Assembly (NCBI GenBank): GCA_030068145.1
Contig: JAPJBO010000865.1
Location: 33,287 to 97,286 of the forward strand
Source of the DNA: Diplonema papillatum
Lineage: Eukaryota > Euglenozoa > Diplonemea > Diplonemida > Diplonemidae
Length of the DNA stretch: 64,000 nucleotides
Direction of reading: 5' to 3'
The first letter of the stretch is position 1; each line of letters begins with the position of its first letter. Shown piece by piece: positions 1 to 10,429 of the stretch. The notes under the pieces are model-generated. The model did not search any database, had not been told where the DNA came from, and was given only the letters and a program-made list of their open reading frames with translations. The position numbers and the translations under genes were made by a program.

Positions 1-753
1 AGTCAGGTTGGTTTTGGGAAACCTGGGGTGACCGCTGTTGTTGTTCATCTTTGTTCTGCAGTTCTCCTCTTTGTCATCTGTGATTAAGCAGTGTAGTAGG
101 AAATACTCGAGCCGGTATATGGCGAGAGAGGAAATGTGTTAACCACGCGAAATGAGATGGAAGCGCTCACTGAAAGGGTTCAATCCAAAGTAACCTCCGA
201 GTATTGAGTGTTGAGTTAGTGCCACATCGTCCAAGGCACTAAAACGATAGAGAGGAGAAGGAGATCGTACCGGTTAACGGTCAACCGTGGCTCGCAATGC
301 TTGGGTCGGAGTTAGCGCGCTCTTCCCTGAGGTGATCTTCTCTCTATGGCGTGTGTTCAGCGCAAGTGTGAAGCCGCCCAAGAGCCACACTGTCCGGATC
401 CAGCCGGCTGCCCAAAAGGTTTCTGTCCAGGTTTTGCGCGCCAGGAAAAGAAACCACGATTCGGCCTAAAGTTGTGGGAGGGAGTGGACATCGTTTTCTC
501 CCGTGACAATGCCTCTTTTCTGTACAACGCGGTGCTTGTCCAGTTCTTGTGATCGTCTTTTGCTTGCAGTTTTCACAGCATTGCCCAGACGTTGCGCAGT
601 GTAGGACCGCTGGACATGACCAATAAAGTAATAAAAGTGTGAGAAGTCGTTAGAAGGGTGGGGTGGGGAACTTTTTTCAGACTTCGACTTCCACCGAAGA
701 AACACAGACACAGGAAGCTTAGGAAAGAACCAGAGGGTTGTTGGCACGGTGCT
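1..753. other. Intergenic, downstream of the LC8 gene
   Basis: I see no gene here. The open frames are short and show no recognisable motif. The part nearest 753 is presumably the 3' UTR of the minus-strand LC8 gene. No clear AATAAA signal appears on the minus strand within the first 150 bases after the stop codon. Confidence 0.5.
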
Positions 754-1023
754 CTATCCACTCTTGAACAGGAGGATGGCGACCTGTCCGAGGTAGAAAT
801 AGATGAAGTGCTTTGTCTCGTGTGTCACGTACGAACCGAAGTTTCGTCCGACGATGCAGTGCCAGGTGGGGTTGAATTTCTTGTCGAACTCCTTCTTGAT
901 GAAAGCCGCGATGTCCTTCTCGATGTTGAACTTCTCCAGAGCCTGCGTCGCGCATTCGATGGCATCGCTCTGCATGTCTTCCGACATGTCAGCGTTCTTG
1001 ATCACTGCCTTACGTTCAGTCAT
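754..1023 (-). CDS. DYNLL: Dynein light chain LC8 (DYNLL/DLC1-type)
   Basis: An 89-residue single-exon protein starting [18 protein letters not shown] and ending [14 protein letters not shown], which is the full length and exact ending expected of the LC8 family. The conserved segments [35 protein letters not shown] and [10 protein letters not shown] are all present. LC8 is a homodimeric hub protein: it sits at the base of cytoplasmic and axonemal dynein intermediate chains and binds short TQT-type peptides in many other partners, in the cytoplasm and in cilia. The ATG at 1021-1023 is the only reasonable start and the stop is TAG. No introns. The match to the family is near-identical along its length, so the call is as firm as sequence alone allows. 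The neighbouring gene upstream lies on the same strand. Confidence 0.98.
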   Translation of the reverse strand: MTERKAVIKNADMSEDMQSDAIECATQALEKFNIEKDIAAFIKKEFDKKFNPTWHCIVGRNFGSYVTHETKHFIYFYLGQVAILLFKSG

Positions 1024-2188
1024 TTTGGCGTCGGTTCTCTTTTCCTTGTTTTTTGCTCCTGCAAAGTTTTGGTTGTGATTTTAAACTCTTCTGTGTGAGG
1101 CTCGTCGAAGGCTGTTCATCTTAGTCTTTCCGATAACAGTGTGTGCATGCGCTGAACCTTCTACGTGGCATCACAAAGGGTACAGTCTGGGAGGTCTATC
1201 GACAGAGCAAGTGTGAAGGGGTGGATAGAACACCGGTGGGTTGGGTATCCATAGGATGGGATACCCAGCAACCGCCAGCGTCTATGTCGAGCGAGGCGAG
1301 TAATTGACCGGTGGAAACGGTGCTTCTCACGAAAAGTAGGTGTCGAATGCTTGAAGGTTTGGACCCACGCCAACGAAAGGCACACATCTTCCCGGCTTGG
1401 CTTTTTTTGTGGTACGTGCAATTGTTGGACGATGTGTCTGTGGGTGCTGTGGCGCAGATGAATGAATGCGGAAAGAAAGGAACGGAAGACGAAGGCGTCG
1501 GCTTATCTATTGTCTACGTTGGAGTGAGGGGGCTGACACTTCCAGGAGGAAAAGGTCAAGTTTCTAATCGAAAGTACACAAAAAGAGGAAAGACGTGTGT
1601 AGGTTTGCTTTGCTGGTTTTTTACTTTGCTCGCTGCCGACAACTTGCCGAAAAATGCCACGCTGCCAAACAGTGCCACGAGTCTTCGAGTACGAGTTCTC
1701 TTGATCTGCCGGACACCGCAGCATATTATCTCGTCAACAAGCCACGGACCTGCTGGGCCTATGAGTAGCAATTCCGCGAAGGGAAAAGGTTCCTCGGAAT
1801 AGCCTTGGACTATACGACGGACGCGTATTTAAGCACGAAGTGCTGCTTTCGTTGTCGAGTTCGGAAAGCCAACGCTGTTGACACGACGAAGGGACACTGC
1901 CACATATCTTCTTTCTCGTTGCGGTGCAGCGTCGCGGTGCAGCTTGCTCCCCCCGAAGCTGGGGCTTCACATCACCGTAGCAAGACGAAGCTGGCTTATA
2001 CACAGAATGTGATGAAAAAGGGTGGGCTTGGGCGGCAGTGTGGCCGGAGCAGCCGGGGGCTGGTGTGCCCGAGTCACCCCCCCCCGAAAAGCAGGCGCTT
2101 CACACACAAAGAAGCTGTGAAAACGCGACACCCCCGGAGAAGCGGGTGACACACGCGTTGTTGACTTCGAGCACCAGCTCTTGGTCGA
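1024..2188. other. Intergenic between LC8 and the coiled-coil/B-box gene
   Basis: No recognisable gene. It must hold the 5' region of the LC8 gene and the 3' UTR of the gene ending at 2189. Short open frames on both strands have no motif and no coding-like composition. Confidence 0.5.
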
Positions 2189-5100
2189 TCAGGGCATGAT
2201 GGTGCTGGTGAAGTGCCAAGGGGGGCGGGGGTTGACATGGCTCGGCAGCGCCGTCGGGGCGGAGGTTTGGTTGCGGCGGGCGGCGGTCGTCGGCGGGTGC
2301 TGGCGGACGGCGTCCGCGCTGCTCAGCCGGCGCAGGCCGTCGTTTTCGGCTTCCAGCTTCTTGATGTACTCCTGAAGGACGGCCTTCTCGCGCTCGACTT
2401 GCTGGCACAGGCGCGTGGCCTCCCCGATTTTGGCCCAGTCGACCTGCAGCGCCTTGCACCGGTCCTTCATCTTCTCGTACTTGCCCTCCAGCTTCCGGAT
2501 CTCGGCCCCCACGCTCGGGTCCATGTGCGCCGTGTTGATCACCCTCCGCTTCCGCTTCGCCGCGTCCAACAGGCGGACAGGGTGCGACATCATGATGCCC
2601 CCTGCGTGGATCCGGTCGCTGCACGCGCTGCAGAGACGGGCCCGGCAGAGTGTGCAGCTCACTTCCGCCTTCCTCTGCATGCAGTCCTCGCACGCGGGAC
2701 GCTGCAGAGAATTCTCGATCGGCTCGGGTGCCGCGATGTCCGACGTGTCCTTCGTCGTTCGGAGTCCGGACACCTCGGCGAGCTCCTGCTGTGCCAGCCT
2801 TCGCTCCAAGTCCGTGTTCTTGATCACTGCCGCATCTCGCTCCTTGAAGGCACTCGCGCTTAGGTCTTGCGCTCTGTTGGATTAGGTGGAGTCAACTTCT
2901 CAGGTTCGTGGTTTTTTTATGCTCTCCTATACCGTGGCAACACACGGAAAATGTGCGGTAGTCAAGCCGATGGCGGTTGGTCGACACCCATCACTATTAA
3001 TGTAGCCGATCACCAGACAAAATGCCTGCTGCTGGATCCGGTGTGGAAGGTCGTCTGGACAAGCTTTCCTTGCAACGGGGAAACCTGGCCTCAGGGCACT
3101 GTCTTTTGCTCGCCTGCTTGGTAGCAGGATAGCCCAAGGGCCAGCAGCTGCCAGCACCCCATATACCTACATGTGTGCTACTAGTGTGTCGATTTAGAAA
3201 CAGGTTGGCATACTTGACGACCGTGTCGGCGAGGGAATCGACTTCTTGCTGGAGTTCATCCGCGCGGGATTGCAGGATTTCGAGCTCGTTTTGGCAGCGC
3301 ATCTGCATGCCGCGCATCCTGTCGTTTGCCGCGTCGAGTGCGTCGGTCAGCGACCGCTGCAGCAGGCCTTGCTCCAGCCGTGCCGCCGCTGTCTCCGAGT
3401 CGGCCCTGCATTGGTTCAGCCAATCCGTCAGCTCTTGCGAGCGCAGGTTCGACTGGTACTCGAACATGTGGCCGTCGACGGTTCTGCTCTTGTACACCAA
3501 CTTCGCACCTGAGGTATGGATTGGTACCGTGAAGGGCTTACTAGTCGAGTGAAAAGCGACTTGAACATAAGCTGACAACAGAATTTGAACACTTGACTCA
3601 CGGTATGGCGAGACGTATTGTTTGAGTTCACGCGAGGATGCGATTGTAAGAAAACCCTCAGTCGGACCCGTGCGGTGTGCGTGCAGCTTTCCCGACCAAC
3701 CCGAGGCAGCATCCCATAATAACCCCTCACTCCCTATGCTTGCGTCTGTCACTGCTCCTGCCCTGCTTGCCACGCGCCGGATGGTTGGAGTAAAAGGGGA
3801 AGCCAGAAAGCTGCTAATCTTGCTGCTGACCACATGAAGTGGTGCAAACAAGTTTATTTTCCTACAAAAAAAAACTGTAAGCGGGGCTGGTCGATCGATG
3901 CATACCAAGTGGCAGCAGCAACGCCTTCTCCCTCGGGAACGCCGAAATGGCCTCCAAGTGGCGGCCTTGGCGGACGTTCGTGATGAACACCGACTGCACG
4001 TCGGAGACGATGTGCCGGTCAAGGGAGCAGCTGAGGGGGCCCGCGAGGACGATTTCGTCGCCTTCGCTGACGACGGGCAGCGCCGAGACCTCGTGGCAGA
4101 CCGTGACGCCGGACGCGGCGTCGGCCGTGTGCTGCGTGGCCGCGAGTGCCGTGAGCAGCCCGATGGTCTTCAGGTACGGCCGCACCTCGGTCCACGCCTT
4201 CTCGTCGTCCGGGTCGGACGTCGAGAGGCGGTGCAGCGCGTCTTCGACTTCCTCGTAGATGCTCTTGTTCTGCAGCCCGCCCACTTCGCCCTCCCTCGCA
4301 ATGTACTGCTCCCACGCCCGCGTCGACGCGTAGCTCGGCGCACCCGTGTGCAGGAGGAGGGTGTCCAGGTCAGGCCCCGTCATCGTGTACACCCGCAGCA
4401 GCAGGAAGTCCATCAAGTTGAGCCCCGGGTACCCCGTCGTCGCCAGCCGACTCGACACCGGCACAGGGTTCACGGACAACCCTTCCTGCAGCGCCAGCAC
4501 CGTCCCGCGCACGGTTCTCGCGGTTTCCGTCAGGATCCCGAACACCGACGCGCCGTCGGCCGGCTCCAAGAGCTCCATCAACTCATCGAGCACGTCGCCG
4601 GGCTTGTTCTCCCACTCGAGCTTCAGCCGCTTGATCACCGCTTGCGCGGTGGACGGCTCGTAGAAGACCGTCGGCAGCTTGTTTTTGTCCTCCGAATCGC
4701 TGTCGTCCTGCGGCGCCGCCCTCGCGTCGCGCTTCCGCCCAGTTTCCAGCCGCGGGAGGTTGAACTTCTCCCTGCACACGCCGGAGTAGACGGACGCCGC
4801 AGCGGAGGAGATGGTCGTGAGCTGGAGGTCGGTGAGCGTTGTGGCGTTGTCCTCGGGGGCTATTTCTTCGAAGTGGCCGTCAATCAGCGCCTGGTTCTCG
4901 GCCTGCAGCTTCGCGACCGCATCGCGGAGGCCGTCGATCACGTCGCGAAGCAGGTCCTTCGACCCGGTCAACTCGACGGTGATGAGGTGCTCAGGCGTCG
5001 CCAGCAGTGCCTCGACGGCTGGCGCGGTGCCTTCTTCGTCTTCTTCGCCTTCCCCTTCTTCTCGTGCTTCTCCGTCTGCGTCTTCGTCGGCGGGAGCGTC

Positions 5101-7263
5101 GCTGTCGGCGTCCTGCTTGTCTTTGGAGGGGGGGTTCCGCTTTTCATCGACGGCCGGCGGCAGCTCTGTCTTGCCCAGTTCGAGGTTGAACTTCATGTCG
5201 GCGTAGTCGAGCGCAGTCGCTCGGAGGACGCGGGAGAGGCTGCCTATGTCGGCGAGGATCTCCGCCTTGCGCGCCGCCGTGTCGTGGGTCTCCTGCAGCT
5301 CTGCCAGCTGCAGGGTGATTTCCGCCTTGAGCTGCTCGTTCTCCATCTTCTGCTGCTGGAGGGTGGCCAGGTGCTTGGCCAGGACGGCGTCCTTGTCGGC
5401 GGAGTCGGTGCGGACGGACTCGAGGCTCTCGTTGAGGCCCTTGATCTCGTTGAGCAGCACCCGCATCGTCTCCTCCTGCTTCTCCCGGTCCAGGCGCGCG
5501 GTGACCCACTCGTTCTCGTGCGCTTCACGCAAGTCGACGTTCGCCTTCTCGGCAGCTTGCAACTCCTGTAATGACCGGGTTGGTTTCAAGAACGGAAACG
5601 GAACACAGGTCAAGGCAGGTTTTTTTTGGTCGTCGAAGATCGCCGATCTTCGAAGACTACTACCTGCACACTTGTTCAAGGGGGTTAAACCCCGTCGCTA
5701 TCCCGAAAGCATCGTAACGTCACCCCTCGCTTGCCCACCCACCCTTGCCCTTTTTCTGAAGCCGGACACGGGCAAACACAAGAAAGTGGGGGAGGGGTTG
5801 TAAGTACCTCCCGCCAGGTTTTGCAGTGCACAGAAACAGGGAAAAAGACGCACCGTTTTGAGGTCGCCAATGTCGTCGACCATCTGCCTGCACTCCTGCG
5901 CGCCTTGCTCGATGACGGTCTTGAGCGCTTCCTTCTCGCCGAGGAGGGTTTCTAGCTGCTTGTCTTTGTCGCCAACGAGGCGCTCCATGTGTTCCTGGTA
6001 GGCGGTCAGCTTCTGCCTCGTGTCTTCCTCGCGGTTCTGCAGCTCGTTGGCGGTGACGCGGTAGTGCTCGTTGAGGCGCTCCTTCTCGGCTGCGAACTCG
6101 GCCTGCTGCTGCTGCATCAGGTCCTGCATGCGCTGCGCCTGCTGCTGCTTGTACTGCTCAAACTGGTCGTGCATGGCGACCACGTGCTGCTGCAGGGCGT
6201 GCCGGTGGCCGTCCGAGTTGTGCGTCACCAGCGCCGACTGCTCCTCGAGTTGCCGGTTCTTCGCTTTTTCCGCTTCCAGCAGCCGGCTCAGGTCCTGCAG
6301 GGTCTGCTGCAACACCGACTGCTGCTCTTCATACATGTGCTGCGTCTGCTCGTATGCTGTGGATGTGGGAGACACGGTAGCGAGAGAGGTCAAGAACTTC
6401 GTGAGCGAAGTGATAGAAGGTCTGCACGAACTTATGAATAGAAGGGCATGGAGTGGACCTGTTGACAAGACCAACCAGCAACTCCCCTCCCGTAAAAACT
6501 GTATTGTCTGGGCGGTGATATTTTGCGGGCTCGTGGGGCTGGAGCAATATCGGGGAGCTTACAACTCTTCACAAGCAATGCAGTGTATGTGTGTACCGGG
6601 CATACTGAAGACTACCGAGCAGTAGTGGAATTGTCGATTGGATTGTTCCCCACTAACAGGGAATGCTGGGTTTGGACCGTGGTGAGTCAGGTTGGGTTTA
6701 CCGTACTGATGGAGATGCATTCCGACGACAATACGGGGGAGTACGAGGGGAACTCCCGGTTCGAGTCCCTGGTAGCTACTGTTGTTCGATCGAACGGGGC
6801 CGTGGTTTTGAAGCTCCGGGGATTTCGAGTCTTGTGTTTTGAAAAGGAAGAAAGCCTAGAACGAAAACGGAGAGGATAAACAGGGCACACCGTTTTGCAT
6901 CTGCGCCAAGTCGGACTCGAGGGTCGCATTTTTGTGGCGGAGGCCGTCGCCGGTCGGCGAGTGGGTGGACGCCGGCTCGTGGATCGGGGTCGGGCCCGCG
7001 ATGCTCGCGTGGCGGTGCGGCGCCGGGGGCGGCGGCGTCGACGACGACGGGAACCCGAACGGCGGCTTCCGCTGCTGCTGCGACGGCGGGATCGTCGTCA
7101 CCGGCGGCGGCAGCCGCGGGATGGGCGGGTACGAGAACTTGTCCGACGCCGGGCTGCTGTACGGGCTGCTGTGCTGGCTCGCGTACTGGTCGGGGACCAG
7201 GATCTTCGGCCCGCTGTACAGCTGGTCCACGCCCCCCGCCCGCCCGCTTGGGTAGGCGCTCAT
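2189..7263 (-). CDS. Coiled-coil protein with C-terminal B-box zinc finger, five exons
   Basis: I assemble five minus-strand exons: 7263-6891, 6356-5854, 5565-3906, 3508-about 3167 and about 2871-2189. Lengths sum to 3561 nt, giving 1186 residues and a TGA stop. Donors read G|GTGTGC, G|GTGCGT, G|GTATGC and G|GTATAT; acceptors end CAG or GAG, and phases agree at each join. The last intron is least certain: 3202/2873 also keeps frame but needs a poor GTTTCT donor. Exon 1 is Ser/Pro-rich and low complexity. Exons 2 and 3 are Glu/Gln-rich coiled coil, with an acidic stretch near 5000-5110. Exon 5 has a B-box-like finger (CEDC, CTLC, CSAC, then H-x8-H) followed by more coiled coil. I do not recognise the family. 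A cytoskeletal, centrosomal or ciliary scaffold is a guess from the architecture and the neighbouring LC8. Confidence 0.75.
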
Positions 7264-7520
7264 GGGCTCTTCTTTGGTTGGGCTGCCGACAGTCAACCCG
7301 AGGTTGATGTGCGCAGTCTGGTGTTTAGTATTTTTGTGCACTTGACCCTGTTTTTTAGAGTAAATGTTCGCTTGAAATTCCGGGGGTTTAGGGTCTCCTG
7401 TGACCCGTTCCTGTGAGGAATGGGTTCTCTCAGAGCAAGAAAGGGCTATATGGTTACGGGTTGTATATCTGGTGCAGCTAAGCACTTCGTTGTTTCGTGT
7501 ACTGAACCTGGAGTTGTCCA

Positions 7521-7732
7521 TGCCGCACCGGGATGAGCGGGTACGAGAACTTGTCCGACGCTGGGCTGCTGTACGGGCTGCTGTGCTGAGGTCGGCGCCT
7601 ACTGCACAGCTGGTCCACGCCCCCCGCCCGCCCGCTGGGGTAGGCGCTCATGGGGCCGACAGTCAACCCGAGGTAGATGTGCGCAGTCTAGTGTCTTTCG
7701 ACTTGTGCGCTTGGCCCATTTTTCGAGACTGG
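7521..7732 (-). pseudogene. Broken duplicate of the first exon and 5' UTR of the coiled-coil/B-box gene
   Basis: Bases 7521-7732 repeat 7112-7365 with high identity: the same ATG context, the same start MSAYPSGRAGGVDQL and the same ending around SSPYSSPASDKFSYP. About 55 bp are missing from the middle (the stretch encoding YSGPKILVPDQYASQ), and the copy is lost after the Ser/Pro segment. It lies in the same orientation directly upstream of the real first exon, as a tandem duplication would. It carries upstream non-coding sequence with it, so it is a genomic and not a retro-copied duplication. It may supply a second promoter or start site, but no donor-like continuation is visible. Confidence 0.8.
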
Positions 7733-7820
7733 AGTATGAACATTCAACGTGAATAGCCTCTATTCGAGCCAAGCCGGCTTTTTTCCAGTGAAAAAGTGTA
7801 TTGTTTTTGGACTAGATAAT
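7719..7820 (+). repeat. LINE 3'-tail repeat, copy 1
   Basis: About 100 bp shared with 47051-47155 and 62768-62858. The core has a small hairpin (GAATAG-CCT-CTATTC) followed by CGAGCCAA and an ending like TTGGACTAGATAAT. The third copy lies just after the stop codon of the complete LINE ORF2, so this stub is probably the 3' tail of that LINE family or of a SINE using the same tail. Confidence 0.7.
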
Positions 7821-8039
7821 ACTGCCAAAATGCATAGGGGTGGCAGAGAGAGCGGGTGTCGGCCTTCAGGCCGGTCGGCCCGGGTTCATCACACTTTTCC
7901 GGTCGAAGATTGTTTTCGAGGTTTGTTGCGTTTCGGGGTCTAATGTGCCCGAAACCTGCGTTTTTTGCGGAGTTTCTCAGTATCTCGCGGTATTTGGGTC
8001 ACCCCGGGAAACGGAGTCCGGCGGGGTCTCACCCGGGTA

Positions 8040-8215
8040 CTGGCGCCGAACTTGCCATCACAGGCCAAACTTGCTACACGCCGAACTCAGCATCAGCATC
8101 AGCCTCGCCGAACTTTGAACTTGGCATCGCCCAAACTTTGCTTCGCTCGAACTCAGCTGCGCCCGAACTTTGCTTACCAGAACTTAGCTTCGCCCGAACT
8201 TTAACTGCTGCCTCC
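8040..8215 (+). repeat. Degenerate tandem repeat built on CGAACTT
   Basis: The word GCCGAACTT / GCCCGAACTTTGCTT / CTCGAACTCAGC recurs about ten times at irregular spacing of 12-20 bases. No frame stays open across the repeat with a sensible composition, so I treat it as non-coding low-order repeat. Confidence 0.6.
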
Positions 8216-10053
8216 AGTCTCGCCCCGCGCCGGCCTTTAGCCGAGCGCACGTACTTTGTGGCTGGCTATGTGGTTTGTTGTTCATCTGTCACGCTTGGCA
8301 GGTGAGTGGACGACCGTAATGGACACGTGTGTGAATCAGCCCTGTTTGAGACTGTTGGGTTTATCGTTTATAAGCCTGGGCATCGGCCCGATGCTAAGCA
8401 CTTCGTTTTTCGGTATTGTTCTCACTACACCACTAAACCTGGAACTGCCCATGCCGCCCTGAATGTGTCCGATACGCAACGGAAAAACGAAAATGTCAAG
8501 AGAAAGACACAGGACAAAGGGTTCGTCATAATTCGTTGGAAGGTCCCCCGCTCCCGTCTCACCGGGTCCTTATTTATTCTCTTCTCTCCCCCATGTATTT
8601 CCCCCCCTCTTTGTATTCCTTTTTTGTATTGCTGGCGGTTTTTTTAATTATTATTTGCCTCCTGTGTGCTCCGAGCAAACTGCTGTTCCCTGTTTTCTTC
8701 TTAGTTCGTTACTGTGCAGGAGCTGCAGGAAGAGACACAAAACTACGGCGGCGGATGAAAACTCGACGAATGCAGGATAAAGAACTCATTGGTACAATTT
8801 CTGTTTTGTTGCGGGGCTCCCTCCCCTTTCTGTTTTTGCTTGCTTTCTTTTATTTTCTTGAAGAGGGGGAAATGGGGGGGGGGGGGGGGGGTCGGCAGAG
8901 TTGGGACTAACAGTTCGTTTGCATCCGAGCACCCTGATTCCACACTCTCCATTTTTCACTGCACAGCAGGGTGTGGAGTGACCTGCCCATCACGAGGGTT
9001 GGCCAAGACATGTGTATTTTTCCCCCTCCCACCCGGCCCTAAAACATCCACGTGGGATTTCGACCGTTTTCATTCCTCGATGATGATCAGTTTCCGCCAC
9101 GACTTAGTCCAAACACTGGGGCGGGGGGGGTGGCTGCTGGCTGCCCCTTGCTTCTCTTGAAAGGCTTTTTCTTGCAGTAGTTACGAGGCCGGGGGGCGAC
9201 CAGTTGTTGCTGTATTGCTGTAGAATTGGCCATGAAACAACAAACAAGCCGGCCCAGTTCATTGTCAATCTCGCGGACGAGTGATGCTGACCCTGCCTGG
9301 GTCAAACCGAGTCCTCGTGCGCCAAGATATATCACCCCGGTGCCACAAAGTGTGTATCGGCCTAGCCATAGCTAGAATATTTTCTCCGTATTTCTGCTGC
9401 GGGGCCAGCCCCCGCCGGGAGAAACCCGCTTGCGGCGCGCGCAAGCGCGCAGAAAAATGCCGTCGCCCCTTGGTACCCAGGGGGACGGTTCTGCCCTGTT
9501 CCGGCCACACTCCCGTGACAGGTGCCAACCCCGGGAAAAGAGCTTGCATTCAGGACGTTTGGCATTGCATGTTGGGAGGGAATGTTTATGTGCTCAACAC
9601 CGCGCGTCGTCCTATCTGCACCGTGCTTCGGTCCTTTAAGCCAACGACACATGAGGCGGACCATCATCAGTGCAGAACCTGAGTGCGGCAGACAGGACAG
9701 CGGTGTGAGTCTGGTTTGTCAGGCGGCTGCCAGGACCGAGCAGGGACTATTTCTCCGCTCAGTTTCCAGTCTGTCGCTCTTCGAACGGCAGGCACGACGA
9801 AAAGGGCACTTACCCAAGGACTGTCGTCGTCGCTCCTTTTCATCGTGCCTCCTCTGGGTGCTCGGAGGTAGAATCATCTCGGGTCTGGTTCCCACGCCCA
9901 TAGAATCCCATCGCTTATGCACGAAAGTCCCCATGCACTGACTGTGAGAAACAGAGAAGCAACAAAGATTTCGATGCGGGTAGATAAGTCCTACTTCCAA
10001 TCTGCACGAGCTCCTGTGCGAAGACTACCCAAATGCTGCATGTGCGACGCGTT

Positions 10054-10429
10054 TCAACAGTCTTTTTGCACGACTTGGACAACAGGTGCAACAAAGGAAG
10101 GAGTGGTAGTGCGTGTCGTTCTAATTCGGGGAGCGAGCCTTGAAAAGAACGGAGCCGTCTCCACGAAGAAACAAGTGCCCAAGGCTGCCGCCTGGATGGA
10201 GATGTCGCCGAGGGCATCGGCAGTCCAGCGCATGTTGGCGCAAGGTGCGGTGGAACGTGGCACGTAGGCGCTGCGCTAATGAGTTGGTAGGGTGGGGGGG
10301 GAAATGTGATTGAGCTGTCGGAATTCGGCGATCAAGCGACACTTTCATCAGGTAGGTCGTTGGCGACGTTTGCAAACCTTTATTGAAGTGATCGGTGTCA
10401 ATCTTGCCGAAGCCCAGCAGCCTGCCCAT
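10054..10429 (-). CDS. Possible small two-exon gene, doubtful
   Basis: An ATG at 10427-10429 in good context (GCGGCCATGG) opens MGRLLGFGKIDTDHFNK. If a GT in GTGTCG near 10342 is the donor and CATTAG near 10275 the acceptor, the frame continues through NMRWTADALGDISIQ to a TGA at 10054, giving about 99 residues. Codon composition of both pieces resembles the neighbouring host genes more than the surrounding DNA does. I do not recognise the product, and the intron is inferred from weak signals. It could equally be a pseudogene fragment or chance. Confidence 0.15.

Noticed and set aside
658-1098. Plus-strand open frames over the LC8 gene
   Set aside because: They are antisense shadows of a firmly identified gene.
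999-2831. Identical 16-mer GTTCTTGATCACTGCC in the LC8 gene and the B-box gene
   Set aside because: It encodes AVIKN in both but the surrounding proteins are unrelated; most likely chance.
3898-5571. Plus-strand 557-codon frame opposite exon 3 of the coiled-coil gene
   Set aside because: Arg/Val/Leu-rich shadow frame without motif; the minus-strand reading is coiled coil with consistent splice phases.
10054-10270. NMRWTADALG segment compared with the second helix of histone H3/CENP-A
   Set aside because: A few residues match by eye, but there is no N-terminal helix, no following NLCAIHAKRVT-like block and no confirmed exon structure.
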